This document shows positions 15,634-23,887 of a stretch of DNA of 64,000 bases, piece by piece; the first letter of the stretch is position 1; each line of letters begins with the position of its first letter. Location of the stretch: the NCBI RefSeq assembly GCF_003351765.1, contig NZ_CP031229.1, forward strand, positions 3,534,001 to 3,598,000, written 5' to 3'. A program made the translations under genes and the position numbers. Under the pieces are notes generated by a model that was not told the DNA's origin, did no database searches, and worked only from the letters and a program-made list of their open reading frames with translations. This DNA is from Ornithinimicrobium avium (lineage in GTDB: Bacteria; Actinomycetota; Actinomycetes; Actinomycetales; Dermatophilaceae).

Positions 15634-17484
15634 ATGGACGTCGAGCTCGCGGAGGTCCGGGACTTCCTGGCTGCCCACCCGCCCTTCGACGCGCTGCCGC
15701 CCGAGGTGCTCGACGCGCTGCCCGCCCGCTGCACCATGCGCTACGCCCGTCGCGGCAGCAGCGTCATGCGCGCCGGGATGAGCAGCGACCGCCTCTACGT
15801 CGTGCGCTCCGGCGCGGTCGACATCACCGACGCCGGCCAGCTCGTCGACCGGGTGGGGGAGGGCGGCTCGTTCGGCATGTCGGCGATCCTGGAGCGGGCA
15901 CCCGCGAGGTATGACGTGACGGCCCGTGAGGACGCCCTCCTCCTCACCGTCCCGCAGGCCGAGGTCGAGAGGCTGGTGGCCGAGCACCCGGTCGTCGCCG
16001 AGCACTTCGGGGCGACCCACCGCGACCGCATCCGCCGGGCGCTGGGCGAGCTGCAGCAGTCCGAGCGGGGCTCCGCCGTCTTCCGCACCTCGGTGCGCGA
16101 CCTGCTCCGGGAGCCGCCCGTGTGCGCCCCGCCCGGGACCACGATCGCCGAGGCGGCCCGGGCGATGGCCGACGGTGGCACCTCCTCGCTGCTCGTCATG
16201 GAGGGGGACCGGCTGGTCGGCATCCTCACCGACCGCGACCTGCGCCGGCGGGTGCTGGCCGTCGGCGTCCCGTCCGACCGTCCGGTCCGCGAGGTGATGA
16301 CCCCGGACCCGGTCACCGTGCGCTCGGAGGCGCTCGCGCTGGAGGTCATGCTCGAGATGACCGGCCGCAACATCCACCACCTGCCGGTGCTCGACCCCCA
16401 GGGCCGGGTCGCCGGTCTGGTCACGATCACCGACCTGGTCCGGCTGGAGCGCTCGAGCCCCGTCTACCTGGTCACCGACCTGGCCCGCCAGTCCGACGTG
16501 CCAGGCGTCGTCCGGCTGGCCTCCCGGATCGGACGGGTCGTCGACCAGCTGGTCACCGAGGACGCCACCGCCGTGGACATCGGACGGGTGGTCGGGGCGC
16601 TGGCCGACGCCGTCACCGTGCGCCTGCTCCAGCTGGCGGAGGCCGAGCTGGGGCCGCCGCCGGCTCCCTACGTCTGGGTGGCGCTCGGGTCGGCCGCCCG
16701 GGAGGAGCAGACCCTGGGCGGGGACCAGGACAACGCCCTCGTGCTCGCCGACGGCGCCGACCTCGAACACCCGTGGTGGGGCGAGCTCGCCGAGCGCGTC
16801 GTCTCCGGGCTGCAGGCGGTCGGCTGGGAACGCTGCCCCGGCGAGGTGATGGCCACCAACCCGCGCTGGCGGCTCACCGTGGGGCGCTGGCGCGCCCACT
16901 TCCGGCGGTGGGCCACCGAGCCCGAGCCGGACGCGGTCCTGAACGCGTCGATCTTCTACGACATGCGCGCCGTCCACGGGGACACCGCACTGGTCGACGG
17001 GCTGCGCGCCGAGGCGGTCGCGCTCGGCTCGCGCTCGGACCTGCTGCTGGCCTACATGGCCGGCCACGCCGCCCGCATGCGTCCGCCGATCGGGTTCTTC
17101 CGCAGCTTCGTCCTCGAGGACGCCGGGGAGCACCACGACACCTTCGACATCAAGCTCGGGATCGCCGCGGTCGTGCAGCTGGCGCGGGTGCACGCGCTGC
17201 GTGCCGGGTCGCTGGCGCTGGGCACCACCGAGCGGCTGGCCGCAGCGCAGGGCCCTGGCCAGATCTCCGAGGAGTCGGCGCGGGACCTCCACGACGCCTT
17301 CGAGCTCATGTCCTACCTGCGGCTGCGCCACCAGGCCGAGCAGGTCCGCCGCGGCCTTCGCCCCGACAACCACATCGACCCCGCACGGCTGGGCAGCCTG
17401 GACCGACGGCACCTGCGCGACGCCTTCCAGATCGTCCGTACCGCCCAGCACGGTCTGTCCACCCGACTGCCCCCGGTGCCCTGA
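15634..17484 (+). CDS. cNMP-binding/CBS/DUF294 nucleotidyltransferase-like protein
   Basis: A 616-residue multidomain protein: cyclic-nucleotide-binding fold (about 15-125; RLYVVRSGAVDIT and GSFGMSAILE), a CBS pair (about 150-275; SLLVMEGDRLVGILTDRDLR and HLPVLDPQGRVAGLVTITDL), a DUF294 nucleotidyltransferase core (ALGSAAREEQTLGGDQDNAL, with the GS...DxD metal site) and the DUF294 C-terminal helical domain. It is likely a signal-sensing nucleotidyltransferase, target unknown. The next gene encodes a DnaQ-type exonuclease and begins one base after the stop; this pairing recurs in bacteria. Confidence 0.87.
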   Translation: MDVELAEVRDFLAAHPPFDALPPEVLDALPARCTMRYARRGSSVMRAGMSSDRLYVVRSGAVDITDAGQLVDRVGEGGSFGMSAILERAPARYDVTAREDALLLTVPQAEVERLVAEHPVVAEHFGATHRDRIRRALGELQQSERGSAVFRTSVRDLLREPPVCAPPGTTIAEAARAMADGGTSSLLVMEGDRLVGILTDRDLRRRVLAVGVPSDRPVREVMTPDPVTVRSEALALEVMLEMTGRNIHHLPVLDPQGRVAGLVTITDLVRLERSSPVYLVTDLARQSDVPGVVRLASRIGRVVDQLVTEDATAVDIGRVVGALADAVTVRLLQLAEAELGPPPAPYVWVALGSAAREEQTLGGDQDNALVLADGADLEHPWWGELAERVVSGLQAVGWERCPGEVMATNPRWRLTVGRWRAHFRRWATEPEPDAVLNASIFYDMRAVHGDTALVDGLRAEAVALGSRSDLLLAYMAGHAARMRPPIGFFRSFVLEDAGEHHDTFDIKLGIAAVVQLARVHALRAGSLALGTTERLAAAQGPGQISEESARDLHDAFELMSYLRLRHQAEQVRRGLRPDNHIDPARLGSLDRRHLRDAFQIVRTAQHGLSTRLPPVP

Positions 17485-17485
17485 C

Positions 17486-18157
17486 GTGGCGCTTCGCGAC
17501 CTGCTCCGGCGGCCGCCGCCGGGCCCCCTGGCCGACCTGGCCGCCGTGCCCACCTGGCCCGTCGGCACGCCCCTGGCCGAGGTCGAGCTCCTCGCGGTCG
17601 ACCTGGAGACCACCGGGCTGGACGCGCGCCGGCACGAGATCCTCTCCGTCGGCTGGGCGCCCGTCGCAGGAGCGGAGGTCAGGCTCGACGGGGCCGCGCA
17701 CCGGCGGGTCCGGCCGCACGGCGACGTGGGGGAGTCCGCCGCCGTCCACGGGCTGACCGACGACGCCCTGGCCGCCGCGCCCCCGGTGGAGCAGGTGCTC
17801 CCCGAGCTCCTCCATACCCTCACCGGGCCGCGTCGCCTGGTGCTGCTCGCCCACCACGCCGGCCTGGAGACCGCGTTCCTGGCGGCCGCCTGCCGGCGGG
17901 TCCACGGCGGCACCGTGAAGCTGCAGGTGATCGACACGGTGGAGCTGGAGCGCCGCCTCCTGGGCTCGGGGGAGCACGTGCGCGACGGCGCCCTGCGTCT
18001 TGACGCCTGCCGGGCCCGCCACCGGCTGCCGCGCTACCGGGCGCACTCCGCGCTCACCGACGCCCTCGCCTGCGCCGAGCTCTTCCTGGCCCAGTGCGCC
18101 GCGCTGGAGGCCCGTGCGCGGCGGCCGCTGGTGCTGGCCGACGTCCTGCGGCGCTGA
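17486..18157 (+). CDS. DnaQ-like 3'-5' exonuclease (DEDD family)
   Basis: 223 residues from GTG 17486. ExoI motif AVDLETTGLDARRHEILS carries the first catalytic Asp and Glu; ExoII-like LVLLAHHAGLETAFL; ExoIII YRAHSALTDALACAELFL with His and Asp, so the DEDDh set is complete. Lengths and motifs match stand-alone epsilon-like exonucleases. Because it is coupled to the DUF294 protein, it may act in nucleotide or RNA processing rather than replication proofreading. Confidence 0.88.
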   Translation: MALRDLLRRPPPGPLADLAAVPTWPVGTPLAEVELLAVDLETTGLDARRHEILSVGWAPVAGAEVRLDGAAHRRVRPHGDVGESAAVHGLTDDALAAAPPVEQVLPELLHTLTGPRRLVLLAHHAGLETAFLAAACRRVHGGTVKLQVIDTVELERRLLGSGEHVRDGALRLDACRARHRLPRYRAHSALTDALACAELFLAQCAALEARARRPLVLADVLRR

Positions 18158-18249
18158 CCCGCAGCGGCCGACGGCCCCGAGCATGGACAAGCCGGTATGT
18201 CCTAATTCGACGAAGGCTCACCTGAGCGTGCGGTGCGGAGGGTGAGTCC

Positions 18250-18255
18250 TAGACT
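18250..18255 (+). promoter_or_regulatory. Candidate -10 element for menJ
   Basis: TAGACT matches the actinobacterial TANNNT -10 pattern and lies 45 bases before the chosen menJ start. No strong -35 is visible. A 5-2-5 palindrome GCTCACCTGAGC lies just upstream. Confidence 0.35.
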
Positions 18256-18299
18256 GGCTCGAGTTCGTGAAGGTTGGCACAAGCGAGGGCGCAGACACC

Positions 18300-19592
18300 G
18301 TGGATGGACAGGTCGAGACCGCCGACGTCATCGTCGTCGGAGCGGGGCCGGGAGGCTCCGCCACTGCCGCCTACCTGGCCGGTCACGGGTTGGAGGTCCT
18401 CCTCCTGGAGAAGGCGTCCTTCCCCCGCGACAAGGTCTGCGGCGACGGGCTCACCCCCCGCGCGGTGCGCGAGCTGATCTCCCTCGGCGTGTCCATCCGC
18501 GAGGAGGACGGCTGGCACCGCACCAAGGGCCTGCGCATCCTGGGCGGCGGCGTGCGGATGGAGCTGGACTGGCCGGGCAGCGAGACCTACCCGGCCTACG
18601 GCCTGGTCCGCACCCGGATGGACCTCGACCAGACCCTCGCCCGGCACGCCGCCTCCCGCGGTGCCCGGCTGCACGAGGGCATGAACGTCCAGGCCCCGGT
18701 GCTCGACGACCGCGGCCACATCTGCGGGGTCACCGCCAAGGTCATGGGTCCCGACGGCCGCGCCACCGGGGAGAAGCGTGAGTTCCGTGCGCCGGTGGTC
18801 GTCGCGGCCGACGGCAACTCCAGCCGGTTGTCGCTGTCGATGGACCGCCCCAAGCGTGACGACCGGCCGATGGGCGTGGCGGTCCGCACCTACTACCGCA
18901 CGCCGCGGCACGACGACGAGTACATCGAGTCCCACCTGGAGCTGTGGACCAAGGGCGACCAGGGCGAGGACGTGCTCATGCCCGGCTACGGGTGGATGTT
19001 CCCGCTCGGTGACGGCACGGCCAACGTCGGGCTCGGCATCCTGGACACCTCCGAGGCGTTCGGCACCTTCGACTACCGCGACGTCCTGCGCCGCTGGGTG
19101 GCGGGGATGCCGGAGGAGTGGGGGATGGGCGAGGAGACCCAGCTCGGGCCGGTGCGCGGGGCCGCGCTGCCGATGTGCTTCAACCGCCAGCCCCTCTACG
19201 AGCGCGGACTGCTCCTCGTCGGCGACGCCGGTGGGATGGTCAACCCGTTCAACGGCGAGGGCATCGCCGAGGCGATGGAGGCGGGCCGACGCTCGGCCGA
19301 GATCGTCGCCTCCGCGCTCGCGCGCCCCACGCCCGGAGAGCGCGAGGCGGTCCTGCGGTCCTACCCTGCTGTGATGAAGGACTCGCTCGGCGGCTACTAC
19401 ACGCTGGGTCGGCACTTCGCCACCCTCATCGGCAAGCCGGAGGTCATGCGGCTCGCCGTCAAGTACGGGCTGCCGCGCAAGGCCCTGATGCGCCTGCTGC
19501 TGAAGATCATGGCCAACCTGCCCCAGGAGCGCGGCGGTCGTCTGGACGACCGGGTCATCAACGCGCTGACGAGGATGACGCCTGCGGCATGA
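18300..19592 (+). CDS. menJ: Menaquinone reductase / geranylgeranyl reductase family flavoprotein
   Basis: About 430 residues. FAD-binding DVIVVGAGPGGSATAAYLAG at the N-terminus, then FPRDKVCGDGLTPRAVREL, the signature of the geranylgeranyl reductase family, and LLVGDAGGMVNPFNGEGIAE, the second FAD motif. MenJ saturates one isoprene unit of menaquinone in actinobacteria. I prefer GTG 18300, which leaves eight residues before DVIVVG as in mycobacterial MenJ and has GAGGG ten bases upstream; GTG 18267 is possible. It directly precedes the nuo operon, which uses its product. Confidence 0.87.
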   Translation: MDGQVETADVIVVGAGPGGSATAAYLAGHGLEVLLLEKASFPRDKVCGDGLTPRAVRELISLGVSIREEDGWHRTKGLRILGGGVRMELDWPGSETYPAYGLVRTRMDLDQTLARHAASRGARLHEGMNVQAPVLDDRGHICGVTAKVMGPDGRATGEKREFRAPVVVAADGNSSRLSLSMDRPKRDDRPMGVAVRTYYRTPRHDDEYIESHLELWTKGDQGEDVLMPGYGWMFPLGDGTANVGLGILDTSEAFGTFDYRDVLRRWVAGMPEEWGMGEETQLGPVRGAALPMCFNRQPLYERGLLLVGDAGGMVNPFNGEGIAEAMEAGRRSAEIVASALARPTPGEREAVLRSYPAVMKDSLGGYYTLGRHFATLIGKPEVMRLAVKYGLPRKALMRLLLKIMANLPQERGGRLDDRVINALTRMTPAA

Positions 19593-19608
19593 AAGCACCT
19601 TGGCCGAC

Positions 19609-19614
19609 TAGGCT
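19609..19614 (+). promoter_or_regulatory. Weak candidate -10 element for the nuo operon
   Basis: TAGGCT lies about 70 bases before nuoA in the menJ-nuoA gap. The -35 region is not recognisable, so nuoA may also be read from the menJ transcript. Confidence 0.25.
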
Positions 19615-19683
19615 GGGCACGCGTCCGACCCCCGACCGCGCGTGCACGGCGCCGAGCACCACCCGAAAGGAGTCCAGGCTCTG

Positions 19684-20049
19684 ATGGACTACCACCCGTA
19701 TCTGCCGGTTCTCTTCTTCCTGGCCTTCGGCGTCCTGTTCGCGTTCGGGTCCGTCTTCGGCGGTGGGCAGCTGGGTCGCCAGCAGTACAACCGCGCCAAG
19801 TCCGAGGCCTACGAGTGCGGTATCCAGCCCACCCCCCAGGCGCACGAGGGCGGTCGCGTGCCGATCAAGTTCTACCTGACGGCGATGCTCTTCATCGTCT
19901 TCGACGTCGAGGTGCTCTTCCTCTACCCGTTCGCGGTCGCCTTCGACCAGGTCGGGCTGTTCTCGGTGCTGGCGATGCTGCTCTTCTTGGTGGTCGTCTC
20001 GGTGCCGTTCGTCTACGAGTGGAGCCGGGGCGGTCTGGAGTGGGACTGA
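19684..20049 (+). CDS. nuoA: NADH-quinone oxidoreductase subunit A
   Basis: A 121-residue membrane subunit with three predicted transmembrane helices and the conserved loop EAYECGIQP between the first and second, plus VPIKFYLTAMLFIVFDVEVL. It is part of the proton-pumping arm near the quinone site. GAAAGGAG precedes the ATG. It is the first gene of a complete 14-gene operon that continues to nuoN. Confidence 0.97.
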   Translation: MDYHPYLPVLFFLAFGVLFAFGSVFGGGQLGRQQYNRAKSEAYECGIQPTPQAHEGGRVPIKFYLTAMLFIVFDVEVLFLYPFAVAFDQVGLFSVLAMLLFLVVVSVPFVYEWSRGGLEWD

Positions 20050-20119
20050 GGACCGGGTATGACGTGGTGGCGGTGCTCCCCGGAGCCTGCCGGTCCGGCG
20101 ACAGAAAGGTGTGAGACCC

Positions 20120-20677
20120 ATGGGTCTTGAGGACAAGATTCCCGGCGGCGTCATGCTGACGACCGTCGAGGGGCTGGCCGGTCAGATGCGCCAGTACTCC
20201 GTGTGGCCGGCGACGTTCGGCCTGGCCTGCTGCGCGATCGAGATGATGGCCGTCGGCACGCCGGACTACGACATCGCGCGCTTCGGCATGGAGCGGTTCG
20301 CCGCGACTCCGCGCCAGGCCGACCTGATGATCGTGGCCGGCCGGGTGTCGCAGAAGATGGCGCCCGTGCTGCGCCAGGTCTACGACCAGATGCCCAACCC
20401 CAAGTGGGTCATCGCGATGGGTGTCTGCGCCAGCTCCGGCGGCATGTTCAACAACTACGCGATCGTCCAGGGCGTCGACCACGTCGTCCCGGTCGACATC
20501 TACCTGCCGGGCTGTCCGCCGCGACCGGAGATGCTGCTCAACTCGATCATGGAGCTGCAGCGCCAGATCCGGGAGTTCAAGTTCGGCGTCGACCGCGAAC
20601 ATGCCGCCCGCGCGGCCGAGGCGGCGGCGCTGCAGGCCGTGCCGACCCACGAGATGAAGGGTTTGCTCCCCCGATGA
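20120..20677 (+). CDS. nuoB: NADH-quinone oxidoreductase subunit B
   Basis: 185 residues. The N2 4Fe-4S ligands are all present: Cys37 and Cys38 (FGLACCAIEMM), Cys103 (MGVCASSGGMF) and Cys132 (LPGCPPRP). N2 passes electrons to menaquinone. A purine-rich ribosome site (AGAAAGGTGTGA) precedes ATG 20120. The stop overlaps the nuoC start (ATGA). Confidence 0.97.
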   Translation: MGLEDKIPGGVMLTTVEGLAGQMRQYSVWPATFGLACCAIEMMAVGTPDYDIARFGMERFAATPRQADLMIVAGRVSQKMAPVLRQVYDQMPNPKWVIAMGVCASSGGMFNNYAIVQGVDHVVPVDIYLPGCPPRPEMLLNSIMELQRQIREFKFGVDREHAARAAEAAALQAVPTHEMKGLLPR

Positions 20678-21495
20678 CCAGCACCGGACCGCAGACGCCG
20701 GACAAGAAGCCGCCGGAGCAGGAGACCACGCGTGACGAGGCGAGCCAGCCGTCGCGGACCGTGGAGCAGGAGGTCGGCACCACCCACGCCCAGGAGGAGG
20801 GCGCAGGATCGGTCCCGGCGCAGCTCGACGCCCCTGGTGAGCCGGTCGAGGTCGCCCACCGCACCGGCATGTTCGGCTCCTCGCTGGGCAACGACACCTC
20901 CGGCTACGGCGGGCTGCAGGTGCCCGTCCTCTACCCCGGGGCCGCCGAGCGGCCTTACGGCAGCTACTTCGACGAGGTCGTCGACGCCCTCCAGGACGCT
21001 GCCCCCGAGGCCTTCGAGGCCGGCGTCGAGCGGGTGGTCGTCGACCGCGGCGAGCTGACGCTCGTCGTGCGCCGCGAGCAGCTGCGCTCGCTGCTGCGCC
21101 CGCTGCGGGACGACGCCCGCCTGCGCTTCGAGGTGGCCAGCGGCGTCTCCGGCGTGCACTGGCCCCAGGAGACCGGCGCCGAGCTGCACGCGGTCTACCA
21201 CTTCCTGTCCATCACCAACGGCAGCCGGCGGGTGCGCTTCGAGGTGACCTGCCCCGACGAGGACCCGCGCATCCCCTCCACGGTGGACATCTACCCGGGT
21301 CTGGACTGGCACGAGCGCGAGACCTACGACATGTTCGGCATCGTCTTCGAGGGCCACCCCGGGCTGACCCGCATCCTGATGCCGGACGACTGGCCCGGCC
21401 ACCCGCAGCGCAAGGACTACCCGCTCGGCGGCATCCCGGTGGAGTACAAGGGCGCCACCATCCCCGCCCCCGACCAGCGGAGGAGCTACAAGTGA
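20674..21495 (+). CDS. nuoC: NADH-quinone oxidoreductase subunit C
   Basis: 273 residues. The C-terminal two thirds is the NuoC domain (YHFLSITNGSRRVRFEV; signature DWHERETYDMFGIVFEGHP; RKDYPLGGIPVEY). The first 70 or so residues are Pro/Glu/Thr-rich and probably disordered, common in actinobacterial NuoC. It bridges NuoB and NuoD in the peripheral arm. Confidence 0.96.
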   Translation: MTSTGPQTPDKKPPEQETTRDEASQPSRTVEQEVGTTHAQEEGAGSVPAQLDAPGEPVEVAHRTGMFGSSLGNDTSGYGGLQVPVLYPGAAERPYGSYFDEVVDALQDAAPEAFEAGVERVVVDRGELTLVVRREQLRSLLRPLRDDARLRFEVASGVSGVHWPQETGAELHAVYHFLSITNGSRRVRFEVTCPDEDPRIPSTVDIYPGLDWHERETYDMFGIVFEGHPGLTRILMPDDWPGHPQRKDYPLGGIPVEYKGATIPAPDQRRSYK

Positions 21496-22898
21496 CCAGC
21501 AGCGACCCGACCTTCACCGGCACCATGGCCGACGAGGGCGCCGAGCACGTCGAGGAGAGCTCCGACCTCTACGGCCAGGGCGAGAGCGCCGACTCCGTCG
21601 ACGGCGAAGGCGTCTTCACCGTCCAGGGCGGCGACTGGGACGAGCTGGCGACCGAGGTCGCCGCGCTCGGCGCCGAGCGCATCGTGGTCAACATGGGCCC
21701 GCAGCACCCCTCGACGCACGGCGTCCTCCGTCTCGTGCTGGAGCTGGACGGGGAGACCGTGCGCGAGACACGCGCAGGCATCGGCTTCCTGCACACCGGC
21801 ATCGAGAAGAACATGGAGTTCCGGACCTGGACCATCGGGACCACGTTCTGCACCCGGATGGACTACCTGACCCCGATCTTCAACGAGACGGCCTACTGCC
21901 TGGGCATCGAGAAGCTGCTCGGCATCACCGACCAGGTCCCGCAGCGCGCCAGCGACATCCGGGTGCTGATGATGGAGCTCAACCGGATCGGCTCGCACCT
22001 GATCGCCCTGGCGACCGGCGGCATGGAGCTGGGCGCCACGACCATCATGACGATCGGCTTCCGCGAGCGCGAGCGCATCCTGCGCTTCTTCGAGGCGGTC
22101 ACCGGGCTGCGGATGAACCACGCCTACGTCCGGCCCGGCGGGGTGATCCAGGACGTGCTGCCCGAGCACCTCGACCTGCTGGAGTCCGAGCTGCCCGGCC
22201 TGCGCCGGGGCATCCACGAGATGGAGCTGCTGCTCCTGGAGAACCCCGTCTTCAAGGCGCGCACCGTCGACGTCGGCTACCTCTCCCTGGCCGGCTGCAT
22301 GGCGCTGGGCATCACCGGCCCGATCCTGCGCTCGACCGGCCTGCCGCACGACCTGCGCAAGTCCGACCCCTACTGCGGCTACGAGAACTACGAGTTCGAC
22401 GTGGTCACCCGCCAGGACGCCGACTGCTACGGCCGCGTCGTCATCCGTTTCGACGAGATGTGGCAGTCGCTGCGGATCGCCGAGCAGGCGATCGAGCGGC
22501 TGCGCGCCAGCCAGGGCGAGCCGGTCATGGTCGCCGACCGCAAGGTCGCCTGGCCGGCCCAGCTGTCCGTGGGCGCCGACGGCCAGGGCAACTCCCTGGA
22601 CCACATCCGCGAGATCATGGCGGAGTCCATGGAGGGGCTGATCCACCACTTCAAGATCGTCACCGAGGGGTTCCGGGTCCCGCCGGGCCAGGCCTACGCC
22701 GCGATCGAGTCGCCCAAGGGCGAGCTCGCCTGCCACGTGGTCTCCGACGGCGGCACCCGGCCCTACCGGGCGCACTTCCGCGACCCCAGCTTCCACAACC
22801 TGCAGGCGGCCTCGGTCCTGGCCGAGGGCGGCCTCGTCGCCGACGTCATCGTCGCCGTCGCCTCGATCGACCCCGTGATGGGAGGCGTGGACCGATGA
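21492..22898 (+). CDS. nuoD: NADH-quinone oxidoreductase subunit D
   Basis: A 468-residue 49-kDa-type subunit starting with GTG. Core signatures: VNMGPQHPSTHGVLRL (quinone-site loop with the conserved His), IGFLHTGIEKNME, PYCGYENYEFDV, and a C-terminus ending DPVMGGVDR. With NuoB it forms the quinone pocket. About 75 acidic N-terminal residues precede the conserved domain, so an internal start cannot be excluded. Confidence 0.96.
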   Translation: MTSSDPTFTGTMADEGAEHVEESSDLYGQGESADSVDGEGVFTVQGGDWDELATEVAALGAERIVVNMGPQHPSTHGVLRLVLELDGETVRETRAGIGFLHTGIEKNMEFRTWTIGTTFCTRMDYLTPIFNETAYCLGIEKLLGITDQVPQRASDIRVLMMELNRIGSHLIALATGGMELGATTIMTIGFRERERILRFFEAVTGLRMNHAYVRPGGVIQDVLPEHLDLLESELPGLRRGIHEMELLLLENPVFKARTVDVGYLSLAGCMALGITGPILRSTGLPHDLRKSDPYCGYENYEFDVVTRQDADCYGRVVIRFDEMWQSLRIAEQAIERLRASQGEPVMVADRKVAWPAQLSVGADGQGNSLDHIREIMAESMEGLIHHFKIVTEGFRVPPGQAYAAIESPKGELACHVVSDGGTRPYRAHFRDPSFHNLQAASVLAEGGLVADVIVAVASIDPVMGGVDR

Positions 22899-23887
22899 GC
22901 TCACCAGGGAGTGAGGACCGGAGCGAAGCGAGGATCGGAGCGAGCGTGGGTGAGCGACCAGACGACATCACTCCGGACGCACGGCCCGAGGACACCACCG
23001 TGGTCCGGCACGAGCGGGAGCGCGCCCGCCGGGCCGACGCGATGTTCGCCGAGCCGCCGATCCGCTACCTCACCGCGCTGCACGCCTCCGAGGAGCCCTA
23101 CCCCGAGGACGTGCTGGCCCAGCTGAACGCCGACGCCGCGCAGGTCGTCGCCCGCTACCCGGAGAAGCGCTCGGCCCTGCTGCCGCTGCTGCACCTGATC
23201 CAGTCGGTCGACGGCTACGTCACCGGCCGCGGCGTGCACTTCTGCGCCGACCTGCTCGACCTGACCACCGCCGAGGTCAGCGGCGTGGCGACGTTCTACA
23301 CCCAGTACAAGCGCCACCCCAACGGCGTCTACAACGTGGGCGTCTGCACCAACACGCTGTGCGCGATCATGGGCGGCGACCAGATCTTCGAGGAGCTGAG
23401 CGAGCACCTGGGCATCGGCCACGACGAGACCACCGAGGACGGCAAGATCACCCTCGAGCGGCTGGAGTGCAACGCCGCCTGCGACTTCGCACCCGTGATG
23501 ATGGTCAACTGGGAGTTCTTCGACAACCAGACCCCCGAGTCCGGCAAGGAGCTCGTCGACCGCCTGCGGTCCGGCGAGGAGGTCGCCTCCACCCGCGGCC
23601 CCTCCAGCGTGCGCTCCTTCAAGCACGTGTCCCGGGTGCTCGCCGGCTTCCCCGACGGCCTGGCCGACGAGGGCGTAGGCGCCGGTCCCGCCTCCGTGGA
23701 GGGCACCAAGCTGGCCCGGGAGAAGGGCTGGACCGCCCCGGGCGACGGGGACGACCAGCAGCGGGGGAGCACCTCCCCGAGCGCCGCCGACCAGGCCGGG
23801 GAGGGCCTGGAGCGCGGCCGCCACGACTCGACCAACGTCGCCAACGAGGCCGACGAGCTGCCCGAGACCAAGGAGGACGGCCAGTGA
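22895..23887 (+). CDS. nuoE: NADH-quinone oxidoreductase subunit E
   Basis: 330 residues. The thioredoxin-like 2Fe-2S domain spans about 55-215, with Cys151 and Cys156 (VGVCTNTLC) and Cys192 and Cys196 (LECNAACDF). It carries cluster N1a beside NuoF. The protein is longer than usual: an N-terminal tail encoded by a 17-bp direct repeat (22913-22946), and about 110 low-complexity residues at the C-terminus. It overlaps nuoD by ATGA and nuoF by four bases. Confidence 0.95.
   Translation: MSSPGSEDRSEARIGASVGERPDDITPDARPEDTTVVRHERERARRADAMFAEPPIRYLTALHASEEPYPEDVLAQLNADAAQVVARYPEKRSALLPLLHLIQSVDGYVTGRGVHFCADLLDLTTAEVSGVATFYTQYKRHPNGVYNVGVCTNTLCAIMGGDQIFEELSEHLGIGHDETTEDGKITLERLECNAACDFAPVMMVNWEFFDNQTPESGKELVDRLRSGEEVASTRGPSSVRSFKHVSRVLAGFPDGLADEGVGAGPASVEGTKLAREKGWTAPGDGDDQQRGSTSPSAADQAGEGLERGRHDSTNVANEADELPETKEDGQ
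22913..22946 (+). repeat. 17-bp imperfect tandem repeat inside the nuoE start region
   Basis: GAGGACCGGAGCGAAGC (22913-22929) is followed at once by GAGGATCGGAGCGAGCG (22930-22946), matching at 14 of 17 bases. It encodes residues SEDRSEARIGASVGE in the NuoE N-terminal tail, outside the conserved fold, and looks like an inserted repeat. Confidence 0.5.

Noticed and set aside
18207..18225. Possible DtxR iron box before menJ (AGGCTCACCT half)
   Set aside because: Only the right half matches the consensus (about 11 of 19); too weak beside the korA site.
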